Positions 7,933-14,599 of a DNA stretch of 21,026 nucleotides are shown piece by piece (position 1 is the first letter of the stretch; the number at the start of each line of letters is the position of its first letter). The position numbers were made by a program, and so were the translations under genes. The notes below the pieces were generated by a model, which was given only the letters and a program-made list of their open reading frames with translations, was not told the DNA's origin and made no database searches. Location of the stretch: the NCBI GenBank assembly GCA_035720945.1, contig DASTNK010000124.1, positions 1 to 21,026 on the forward strand, in the 5' to 3' direction. Source of the DNA: SCQX01 sp035720945 (GTDB lineage: Bacteria > Pseudomonadota > Gammaproteobacteria > Burkholderiales > Burkholderiaceae_B).

Positions 7933-8034
7933 TGCCCCGTTTGTTTGGCGGGTTCGACTATTCAAAATGCACGAGCCAGCCAAGCCGCGCACCCGTCATG
8001 GAACAGAAGGAACCCAGGGTCGCGCCCGCGAAGC
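7933..8034. other. Convergent intergenic region (fliR / lipoprotein)
   Basis: About 100 bases separate the fliR stop from the stop of the oppositely oriented lipoprotein gene. Both gene trains end here, so a bidirectional terminator would be expected. I see only weak inverted repeats (for example CCCG at 7936-7939 with CGGG a few bases on, and ACCC/GGGT around 8012-8020) and no T tract in either direction. Termination may be Rho-dependent, or the transcripts may run into one another. Confidence 0.4.
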
Positions 8035-8553
8035 TCAGGAAGACCCCAGCGGGTAGACGATCACCGTGTTCTCCATCGACTCGCCCCATGGCTTGGCGGA
8101 GGCGGGATGCGAGGCGCCGGTTGCTGGCAGGGATACCCGAGTGTCCTCCTTCGCTGGCGAAGAAGCGGGATTCGACGGCACGTTCACCTTGCGCACGACC
8201 CGTTCGAAGCGGCCATCGGGGCCGAACTCCAGCCAGAGTTCCTGCCTGGCGTAGATCGCGTCGGTCACCACCGAAACCTTGTAGGCCCAGCGCGCCAGCA
8301 CCGACCCATCACCGTGCGCGTAGGTGTCGACCGGTGCCGCACCCAGCAGATCGCTGGCCTGCGCCAGAGTCGTGCGACCCGGCACCATGCTCGACAACGC
8401 GGCCGAACGGAAACTATCGCCGGTGGTGCTGCAGGCGGACAAGGTGGACACGCAGAGAATCACGGCCGCCGCCGCGAGCAGGAAACGTGGGTAATGAGGT
8501 GGCGCATCCTGATACGCGCCACGCCCGCTCTTGGAAAACGCCGCCAATTTCAT
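8035..8553 (-). CDS. Small lipoprotein, BamE/SmpA-like
   Basis: The 172-residue product has a basic N-terminus, a hydrophobic segment (about 23-37) and a lipobox LSAC with the lipidated cysteine at residue 41. Serine at the +2 position favours outer-membrane sorting. Residues about 55-122 (MVPGRTTLAQASDLLGAAP, then WAYKV, ELWLEFGPDGRFERVV) resemble the small alpha-beta fold of BamE/SmpA/OmlA lipoproteins, where a turn-helix is followed by short strands. A polar, low-complexity tail follows. The function is unknown; the resemblance does not make it BamE itself, whose gene normally sits elsewhere. Its ATG overlaps the chemoreceptor TGA (TGATG), and a Shine-Dalgarno GGTGGAG lies within the receptor's last codons. 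An in-frame start 15 bases earlier is possible but less well placed. It may assist envelope functions of the motor or the receptor, which is speculation. Confidence 0.85.
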   Translation of the reverse strand: MKLAAFSKSGRGAYQDAPPHYPRFLLAAAAVILCVSTLSACSTTGDSFRSAALSSMVPGRTTLAQASDLLGAAPVDTYAHGDGSVLARWAYKVSVVTDAIYARQELWLEFGPDGRFERVVRKVNVPSNPASSPAKEDTRVSLPATGASHPASAKPWGESMENTVIVYPLGSS

Positions 8554-10445
8554 CAGAACTCCACCCACTCGTCGTCGTCAGCCGTGGTCGCGGGCACCGG
8601 GGCGGACGACGGCCTCAACGGATCGGCAGCTGGTCGGGGAGCGGGCCGAATGGGCACGCCGGCGGGTGCCGAGGAATCAGGCTTTCTTCCGGCTCCCGTG
8701 GCTTCGACAGATGTATTCCGTTCGCGTTGCCCCGCGCCTTGGCGGCGATCTCGATGTGCGGTGGCCGGCTGTGTCGATCCCGGCGCTTCAGCGTTGTTTC
8801 GAGAGGCGATTCGTCCGAGGACGGTGGGTTCCCGCCCGGATCCGGCCACCGCGCCCGTTTCGTCGGGAACCGGAATCGCTTCGGCCGGCACGTCGATCAC
8901 CTGATTGTCGGCCACCTTGAACGAGGCCACCGCGCCGGTGACCTCTCGAATTCGCTCGCCCAGACGCGAGGCGGATTGGGCGGCGCGCTCAACCAGCGCC
9001 ATGTTCTGCCGCGTCACCTCGTCCATTTGCGCCACCGCGCGATTGATTTCGTCGATACCCGACGACTGCTCGCTCGATGCGCTGGCGATTTCCTCCATGA
9101 TGTCGGTGACCCGCGTCACCGACGACACGATCTCCTGCATGGTCTCGCCGGCGCGCGCCACCTGGCCCGAGCCTTCCCGCACTTTACCAACGGAGTCTTC
9201 GATAAGGCCTTTGATCTCCCTGGCCGCCTGGGCGCTGCGCTGGGCAAGCGCCCGAACCTCGGCGGCGACAACCGCGAACCCTTTGCCCTGCGCCCCGGCA
9301 CGGGCCGCCTCGACCGCCGCGTTCAAGGCCAGGATGTTGGTCTGAAAGGCGATGCTGTCTATGACCCCCACGATGTCGGCGATCTTCCGTGAACTGCCGG
9401 AAATGCCCTCCATGGTGGCCACGACTTCGGCGACTGCCTGGCCGCCGCGCCGAGCCACGTCCGACGCGGTCGCCGCGAGCCGATTCGCCTGGCGGGCATT
9501 GTCGGCGTTCTGCTTCACTGTACCGGCAAGTTGACTCATGCTGGCCGCCGTCTGCTCCAGCGCCGCCGCCTGTTCTTCGGTGCGCCCGCTGAGATCGACA
9601 TTGCCCTCGACAAGAGACTGGGCGCCGACGGTGATCTGCGTGGTCCCGACACGCACCGTACCGACCATCCTGGCGAGACTGTCCTGCATGCGCCGCAGTG
9701 CCGTGTAAAGCGCGCCGATCTCGTTCTGCGACGTGACGTCGATACGCTGAGTGAGGTCGCCCGCCGCGATGTGATCGAAATACCGTCCCACCCGCTTGAG
9801 CGGACGCAACACTGTGCGTGACACAATCAGCCTCGCCATCAGCGCCAGGATGACAGCCAGCACCACCAGCGCGGCGCAGGCGTAGTTGCTGCGGAGCGAC
9901 AACTGGTCGGCGGAGTCCATGGCAGCCTGGTTCTGCGAATCAATGAAAAGGTCGAAACGCGAGAACGTGGAACCCACGATCATGGCCGCCGAACCCAACT
10001 GTTCCTTGCGCAGCGCCTCATATTTGTCGTGTTCGCCAGACTTGACCAGCCCGGTCAAGGTGTCGGCCAGAGCCCAGTAGCGCGAGAACGCCGATTTCAA
10101 TGAGTCCTTGATGTCAGCCGCGTCCACGTCTTCCTTCAGGAAGAGATTCAGGCGCAATCTGGAACTTGCCAACAGGCCATCCGCCACCCGCAACGCCTGC
10201 GCCTTGTCGGACTCGGACTTGGCCGACGATGCGTCATCGATCTTGCCGATGGACAGCAGCGCGTCGATATAGGCCTTTTTGACGTTGTTGTTGGCTTTTA
10301 TTCCGACGGCCAACATCGTTTGGAGCTGCTGATGGTTCTGTTGCTGGTTGTACCAGCCGATGGCAACCGCCACCAGGGTCAGCAGCGACAGACAAAACAC
10401 TATCGCCGACAAACTGGTCTTCAGTTGCAAATGCCTGAACTTCAT
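8553..10445 (-). CDS. Methyl-accepting chemotaxis protein with EWVEF tether
   Basis: This is a 630-residue transmembrane chemoreceptor that would control CheA kinase activity in response to a periplasmic stimulus. Membrane helix 1 is at about 11-31. The periplasmic sensor (about 32-187) is helical and resembles a four-helix bundle; its ligand cannot be read from sequence. Membrane helix 2 is at 188-208, HAMP at 209-261, and the coiled-coil signalling domain at about 265-510, with the hairpin tip IDSIAFQTNILALNAAVEAARAG (362-384, shown in part) and AVVAAEVRALAQRSA after it. A Pro/Ala-rich tail of about 115 residues ends in EWVEF, matching the xWxxF pentapeptide that recruits CheR and CheB. The start ATG at 10445 has AAGG upstream. 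It lies 55 bases after flgL and shares bases with the following lipoprotein gene. It is probably read through from the flgKL promoter. Confidence 0.96.
   Translation of the reverse strand: MKFRHLQLKTSLSAIVFCLSLLTLVAVAIGWYNQQQNHQQLQTMLAVGIKANNNVKKAYIDALLSIGKIDDASSAKSESDKAQALRVADGLLASSRLRLNLFLKEDVDAADIKDSLKSAFSRYWALADTLTGLVKSGEHDKYEALRKEQLGSAAMIVGSTFSRFDLFIDSQNQAAMDSADQLSLRSNYACAALVVLAVILALMARLIVSRTVLRPLKRVGRYFDHIAAGDLTQRIDVTSQNEIGALYTALRRMQDSLARMVGTVRVGTTQITVGAQSLVEGNVDLSGRTEEQAAALEQTAASMSQLAGTVKQNADNARQANRLAATASDVARRGGQAVAEVVATMEGISGSSRKIADIVGVIDSIAFQTNILALNAAVEAARAGAQGKGFAVVAAEVRALAQRSAQAAREIKGLIEDSVGKVREGSGQVARAGETMQEIVSSVTRVTDIMEEIASASSEQSSGIDEINRAVAQMDEVTRQNMALVERAAQSASRLGERIREVTGAVASFKVADNQVIDVPAEAIPVPDETGAVAGSGREPTVLGRIASRNNAEAPGSTQPATAHRDRRQGAGQRERNTSVEATGAGRKPDSSAPAGVPIRPAPRPAADPLRPSSAPVPATTADDDEWVEF
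8559..8565 (-). promoter_or_regulatory. Ribosome binding site of the lipoprotein, inside the receptor C-terminus
   Basis: On the - strand GGTGGAG stands five bases before the lipoprotein ATG (8553). These bases also encode the Val-Glu of the receptor's terminal EWVEF pentapeptide, so the same sequence serves as coding sequence for the CheR/CheB tether and as ribosome binding site. This supports 8553 as the lipoprotein start and close coupling with the receptor. Confidence 0.7.
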
Positions 10446-10500
10446 GTGAATACCTTTTTGTGTGGACAGGCTTTGGCGCGCCGCTCCGCGGGACGACGCG

Positions 10501-11736
10501 CTAATTCGTTCCAGAACTGAATAGGTTGGTGGACTGGATTTTGCGGAAGGCGTCGGTCGCCGCCTGCAGCGCGGACTGGCGCAACTGCAGGTTGGCCGAA
10601 GCCGAGTAATAATCCAGATCTTCCAGGCTGGAGAGCTGCGAGGAATAGCTCAGCCCGCGCTGGGAACCATTGGCGTCGATCGCGTCGATTTCATTCAGGC
10701 GCGCGCCGATAGAGGAGCGCACTGTCAGGATATTGTTGTAATTGACACCTGTGCGCTGCAACACGCTGGCCAGCGTATTGCTCAGCTTCGCCTGCGCGGC
10801 CGGATCCCCATTGACGGGGGCTTTCAGGGCAGAGATGATACTGTCGAACGAATCAAAGATGTTCAGGTCCACGCCACTCGAGGCGGCTGGCTGAACAGTG
10901 AACGTGTCGCCTGTCGCGGGCTGGCCGGAAAAATTGACCTGCACGCCGCCATTGAGCGCGATGCTGGTATTGCCTGGAGAATAGGCGCCGGCGTACGTGC
11001 TGGTGGCGCCATCGGGTGCGGTCACAGTGACCGTGTACGCCGTCGGGCTGGTGAAAGCGATAGAGAAGCTGCTTCCCACATTGGCACCGTGCGGATCGGT
11101 GACCTGCGGTGAACTGATGATACCGGTTCCCGTATTGGTGGTGGCCGCCGCCGTCAGATACGTGTTGGTTCCCGGCGTGGCGCGTTGGAACACGTCCACC
11201 CCCACGTCACCACTTGGCAGCTGCCGCGTCTGATCAACCTGAATGTTCCGTTGGCCCGCATCACCCTGCCAAGTGACCTTTCCGGTGGGATCCTGGGCAT
11301 ACGGCGCGCTGGTGCCCTGCATACCCGAGAATAGGTACTGGCCGTTCCCGTCGGTACTGTTGGCCAGCGCCAGGAGGCTGGCCTTCGCGTTCGACAGCAC
11401 GTTCGCCAAGGTTGCGCGATCATCGTCAGACAGTGTGCCATTGCCGGCCTGAACCAGACGCGACTTCACGTCCTGCATCAGTGTGGTGACCGAATTCAGC
11501 GCGTTCTCTTCGGTGCCCAGGCTGGTCTTGGCGACGCCGCGATTGGCCGCGTACTGAGTGTTGAGCGATTGCGCCTGGCTGATATTGATGGCTTGCGCCG
11601 CCGCAAGGGGATCGTCGGCCGGTGTCACCATGCGCTGACCACTGCCGATTTGCTGGAACAGATGCATCAGATCGGACTGCTGGGCGTTGATGGAATTGAG
11701 CCCGGTCTGGAAAAAAAGAGAAGAACTGATGCGCAT
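10501..11736 (-). CDS. flgL: FlgL, hook-filament junction protein 3
   Basis: FlgL is the second junction protein between hook and filament; it is exported and sits next to flagellin. The 411-residue product is longer than the roughly 317 of enteric FlgL. The flagellin-like ends are present: N-terminal MRISSSLFFQTGLNSINAQQ and GSGQRMVTPADDPLAAAQAI, C-terminal RSSIGARLNEIDAI and the final helix ALQAATDAFRKIQSTNLF. The extra length is a central beta-rich insert (about 200-285) containing FSIAF, YTVTVTAPDG and GDTFTVQPA, which resembles a segment in the neighbouring FlgK. The start codon at 11736 is followed by a run of seven T in codons 7-9. It lies 65 bases after flgK and 55 before the chemoreceptor gene. 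Confidence 0.95.
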   Translation of the reverse strand: MRISSSLFFQTGLNSINAQQSDLMHLFQQIGSGQRMVTPADDPLAAAQAINISQAQSLNTQYAANRGVAKTSLGTEENALNSVTTLMQDVKSRLVQAGNGTLSDDDRATLANVLSNAKASLLALANSTDGNGQYLFSGMQGTSAPYAQDPTGKVTWQGDAGQRNIQVDQTRQLPSGDVGVDVFQRATPGTNTYLTAAATTNTGTGIISSPQVTDPHGANVGSSFSIAFTSPTAYTVTVTAPDGATSTYAGAYSPGNTSIALNGGVQVNFSGQPATGDTFTVQPAASSGVDLNIFDSFDSIISALKAPVNGDPAAQAKLSNTLASVLQRTGVNYNNILTVRSSIGARLNEIDAIDANGSQRGLSYSSQLSSLEDLDYYSASANLQLRQSALQAATDAFRKIQSTNLFSSGTN

Positions 11737-11753
11737 GGCTGCAACCTCGGGTT

Positions 11754-11767
11754 CGGCGACGTCGCCG
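11754..11767. repeat. Perfect 14-base palindrome between flgK and flgL
   Basis: CGGCGACGTCGCCG reads the same on both strands and lies 18 bases before the flgL start on the - strand. As RNA it could form a short GC hairpin (five pairs, four-base loop) just upstream of the flgL ribosome binding region; as DNA it could be a dyad binding site. No T tract follows, so it is not an intrinsic terminator. Confidence 0.6.
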
Positions 11768-11801
11768 GAAAGGAGTGGGAACGATTGACCCGTTGAATGC
11801 C

Positions 11802-13481
11802 TTATTTCGCAAGACCCAGCAAGGTATCGAACAACGTGGAGCTGACATCTATCAAACGCGAAGCCGCCTGGAACTGTTGCTGGAACTGGTCAAGGTTCAC
11901 ATATTCTTCGTTCAGGTTGACACCTGACACGTTCTGCTGTGCCGAATAATTCTGCTGGATAAGCGTGTTCTGCGCCTTGGCCGATGCGGAATTCTGTTGG
12001 GTCATGACCCCCACCTGATTCACGATCCGCGAGAAGGCATCCGTCACGCTCATGGTGCCACCGTCCAGCGTCTTGTCCGTCTGTAGTTTGGCCAGACTCA
12101 GGGCATTGTTTCCGTTGGCCGACCCGCCCGTGGCGTCCGCCGCCGCGATCTGAGCCGGATCGGACAGGGCCAGCGTGAAGCCGCCCGCCGTATCACGCGT
12201 CGGCTGCACCAGCCATGAGTCACCCGCCTGAGGAGCGGTGCCCGAGCCGGTAAGGTTGAAAGACAGGCCGTCGATGCTCTGGTTGCTCAGTGTCGCCCCG
12301 CTGTACACCTGGGAGCCATCCTGAACGCGGGTAACGGTGTAGTTGGTGCCGTCGAAGGCGATTTTGTAATCCTGCCCGGTAAGCTGGGCGGCCGCATCCG
12401 GGTTGGTGGCCAAATCCTGGAACTGCACGGTGATCTCAGCGGTGCTGCCGTTTGCACTGTTTGGAATCACTTTCGGCGCGCTCAGGGAGAACATCGCCTT
12501 GCCCGGATTGCCGTTGAGATCCACCCCTTGCTCATGGGCATGATTGACCGTCATGGCCAGGCCCGCCGCCATGCGGCCAACGGCGTTCTGCACCGGATCG
12601 AGCGCCTGGCTGCGATATGACAACAACCCCGCCAGGCTGCCGCCCGTTATGCCGGATTCATCCATTTCGACCGGTGTGGTCGCACCGCCAGGGCCGGACA
12701 CCGCCGTATAGGCGACCACGGTCCGCGATGGATCGGCCGCCGACCCCACGGCCTGCAGAGGATACACTGTGCCGCCACCCAGCAACACCTGGCCATTTCC
12801 CACCGTCAGGCTGACGACGTTGTCCTGTTCGACTGTCTTGACGTTGATGAGTTGACTCAGTTGCGAGACCGCCTGATCACGTTGGTCCAGCAGATCATTG
12901 GGAGGTTGGCCGGGATTGCTGGCCAGAGCCTTGGTGATCTGCTGATTCAGGTCATTGACCTGATTCGCATAGCTGTTGATCTGCGTGACGACGGTTGAAA
13001 CCTGGGTATTGACGTCCTGGCGCTGCGCATCGAGGAAGTTGTTGATGGAATTGAATTGGCCGGCCAGGCTGCCGGCCTGCCCCAGCAATTCCTGGCGCGC
13101 GGCGCTGTCGCCAGGCGTGGACGCCACAGACTGGATGCCGTTGAAGAAGTTTTGCAGCGCGGGATTCAGGCCCACCGTGCGGTCGCCGAACAGATTGTTG
13201 ACCTGGGTGATCTGATTGCCATACGACGCGATGGCCGCGCCCTGGCTTTGGGAATCGACCAACTGGTTATACAGGAAACCATCGTAGGAGCGCTGCACGC
13301 CGTCGACCTGCACGCCACGGCCAATGTAACCGCTGCTGGTGCTCGTCGCGCCGGCCGTGGAAACCAGGACAGACTGGCGGTTGTAACCGGTGGTGGCAGC
13401 GTTGTTGATATTGTGGCCGGTGGTCATCAGACGCGCCTGCGCAGCCGTGAGGCCGGAAAGGCCGAGATTCGCTAGATTCAT
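11802..13481 (-). CDS. flgK: FlgK, hook-filament junction protein 1
   Basis: FlgK forms the first junction layer on the hook and is needed for filament assembly. The 559-residue product is of normal length for the family. The N-terminal helix region (LGLSGLTAAQARLMTTGHNI and NNAATTGYNRQSV) and the C-terminal helix (VNLNEEYVNLDQFQQQFQAASRLIDVSSTLFDTLL, region 518-555, shown for location) are the flagellin-like export and assembly ends. A long coiled region (about 85-215) includes PNDLLDQRDQAVSQLSQL. A beta module (about 367-428, DYKIAFDGTNYTVTR to GDSWLVQP) resembles the FlgL insert. The ATG at 13481 is preceded by a weak Shine-Dalgarno and by a sigma-28 promoter, so this gene starts a late transcription unit. 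Confidence 0.96.
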   Translation of the reverse strand: MNLANLGLSGLTAAQARLMTTGHNINNAATTGYNRQSVLVSTAGATSTSSGYIGRGVQVDGVQRSYDGFLYNQLVDSQSQGAAIASYGNQITQVNNLFGDRTVGLNPALQNFFNGIQSVASTPGDSAARQELLGQAGSLAGQFNSINNFLDAQRQDVNTQVSTVVTQINSYANQVNDLNQQITKALASNPGQPPNDLLDQRDQAVSQLSQLINVKTVEQDNVVSLTVGNGQVLLGGGTVYPLQAVGSAADPSRTVVAYTAVSGPGGATTPVEMDESGITGGSLAGLLSYRSQALDPVQNAVGRMAAGLAMTVNHAHEQGVDLNGNPGKAMFSLSAPKVIPNSANGSTAEITVQFQDLATNPDAAAQLTGQDYKIAFDGTNYTVTRVQDGSQVYSGATLSNQSIDGLSFNLTGSGTAPQAGDSWLVQPTRDTAGGFTLALSDPAQIAAADATGGSANGNNALSLAKLQTDKTLDGGTMSVTDAFSRIVNQVGVMTQQNSASAKAQNTLIQQNYSAQQNVSGVNLNEEYVNLDQFQQQFQAASRLIDVSSTLFDTLLGLAK

Positions 13482-13541
13482 GATTTCGCTCGCACTGTGA
13501 TCAAGCCGCGCCAGGACAAGAACCAGGAGCCGCCACGGAAA

Positions 13542-13568
13542 TTAACGGCTCGGGGTGGTGAATATTTA
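13542..13568 (-). promoter_or_regulatory. Sigma-28 (FliA) promoter for flgK-flgL-receptor-lipoprotein
   Basis: On the - strand TAAA (13568-13565) is followed after exactly 15 bases by GCCGTTAA (13549-13542). The established sigma-28 consensus is TAAA-N15-GCCGATAA, so the match is 11 of 12 bases with ideal spacing. Initiation would fall near 13535, about 55 bases before the flgK ATG. The position, in a non-coding gap directly before a known late flagellar gene pair, fits well. It implies late, FliA/FlgM-dependent expression of flgK, flgL and probably the downstream chemoreceptor and lipoprotein. Confidence 0.85.
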
Positions 13569-13590
13569 GGCGGGGACCCGACGGGCCGCC
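13569..13590 (-). terminator. GC-rich hairpin between flgJ and flgK promoter
   Basis: The outer arms GGCGG/CCGCC (13569-13573 with 13586-13590) and inner arms CCC/GGG (13577-13579 with 13583-13585) form an eight-pair stem with a three-base bulge and a three-base loop. It lies just after the flgJ stop and directly against the -35 element of the sigma-28 promoter. On the - strand it is followed by TAAATATT rather than a T run, so it would be an imperfect terminator or attenuator, or a processing/stability element for the flgB-J message. Confidence 0.4.
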
Positions 13591-13600
13591 CATCGTGTGG

Positions 13601-14587
13601 TCAACCGTGCGTGCCAGCCGCATCGAAATACCCCATGATGGAAATGAGTTTGCTGGCATAGGAGGGGTCCGTGGCATAGCCCGCGTTCTGAATCTGCCTG
13701 GCGGCGTCTTCCGCCGTCGGGGCGTTCACGACGTCTTGGTAACGCGGACTCTGGCCAATGAGCTTGGCGTAATCGGCGAAAGCATCCGCATAGGAATCGT
13801 AGGCGCGGAATGGTTGCACCACTTTCCGGGCTTCGCCATCGACGTACTCGGTGGTCATGACATTCACCACCTTCCCCTTCCAGCCAGCCGTGGCCTTGAT
13901 ACCGAACAGGTTGTGGCTGTCCTGTCCATCCTGGCCACGGATTTCGTGTTCGCCCCATCCTGATTCCAGCGCGGCCTGGCTGAGGATGAGTTTGGCCGGC
14001 ACACCGCTTTGATTCGAGGCCAGATGGGCCGCGCCCGACATCCTGGACACGAAATCACGGATTTTCTGTGGAGCCTCCTGCGCCGCCTTGACGGTTCCAA
14101 CCGCCAGCGCTCCGCCATTCAGCATGGATATCAGTGCCGAAATGGACGGGACACTATCCGGCCCACCCATCCCCAATTGCGACCGCATCCCCGATACGCG
14201 TGCGGATGCCGACGAGGTTGCCGCCAATGCGTCCGCCTCCCCCGTCTTGCCAGAGTGCGAACCACCCGCCTGGATCTGGGCCAGCAATGCCTTGGCCAGG
14301 CCGATGCCCGGGTTGGCCAGTTGCAGCGCGAGCTGTTCGTCGGCCATACCCTGCGCCATTTTTGTCTGCTCGCTGTCGAACGGGCCAGAGAGCGTGGACG
14401 CTTGGCGCGCCTGCTTGAGGAACTGCTGGATGAACAACGCCTCGAACTGATGCGCCACCTTTTTCTGCTCGGCCTCGGGTGCGTTGGCACCCGCCGCCAC
14501 ACCCTGCTTCAGGCTGTCCAGATTGCTGAAATCGAAGATGGACGACGATGCGGCCTCGGGCATGTGAATGTAGCGGACCAGCGACAT
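13601..14587 (-). CDS. flgJ: FlgJ, rod cap and peptidoglycan-hydrolysing muramidase
   Basis: FlgJ acts as rod cap and locally digests peptidoglycan so the rod can cross the cell wall. The 328-residue product is of the two-domain type found in beta- and gammaproteobacteria. The N-terminal rod-binding domain (about 38-105) has KKVAHQFEALFIQQFLKQAR and GMADEQLALQLANPGIGLAKAL. A Ser/Ala/Gly-rich linker (about 106-145) leads to the glucosaminidase-fold domain (about 175-322). That domain has the catalytic glutamate at E208 in AALESGWGEHEI and the following HNLFGIKA, plus FRAYDSYADAFADYAKLI. No Sec signal is present, as expected for export via the flagellar system. It sits 12 bases after flgI, and its stop ends the early flg unit just before the flgK promoter. 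Confidence 0.96.
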   Translation of the reverse strand: MSLVRYIHMPEAASSSIFDFSNLDSLKQGVAAGANAPEAEQKKVAHQFEALFIQQFLKQARQASTLSGPFDSEQTKMAQGMADEQLALQLANPGIGLAKALLAQIQAGGSHSGKTGEADALAATSSASARVSGMRSQLGMGGPDSVPSISALISMLNGGALAVGTVKAAQEAPQKIRDFVSRMSGAAHLASNQSGVPAKLILSQAALESGWGEHEIRGQDGQDSHNLFGIKATAGWKGKVVNVMTTEYVDGEARKVVQPFRAYDSYADAFADYAKLIGQSPRYQDVVNAPTAEDAARQIQNAGYATDPSYASKLISIMGYFDAAGTHG

Positions 14588-14599
14588 GGGCGAAACTCC

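Noticed and set aside
8035..8553. Calling the lipoprotein BamE
   Set aside because: The fold resemblance is plausible, but the length, polar C-terminal tail and location in a flagellar locus do not fit the essential assembly factor; only a BamE-like label is justified.
7932..9392. Open + strand frame of 486 codons opposite the lipoprotein and chemoreceptor genes
   Set aside because: Its translation is Arg/Pro/His-rich without domain character, and the opposite strand carries a clear receptor; it is a shadow frame.
10446..10500. Search for a separate promoter for the chemoreceptor
   Set aside because: No TAAA-N15-GCCGATAA-like or good -35/-10 pair is visible in the 55-base spacer; transcription from flgKL is the simpler view.
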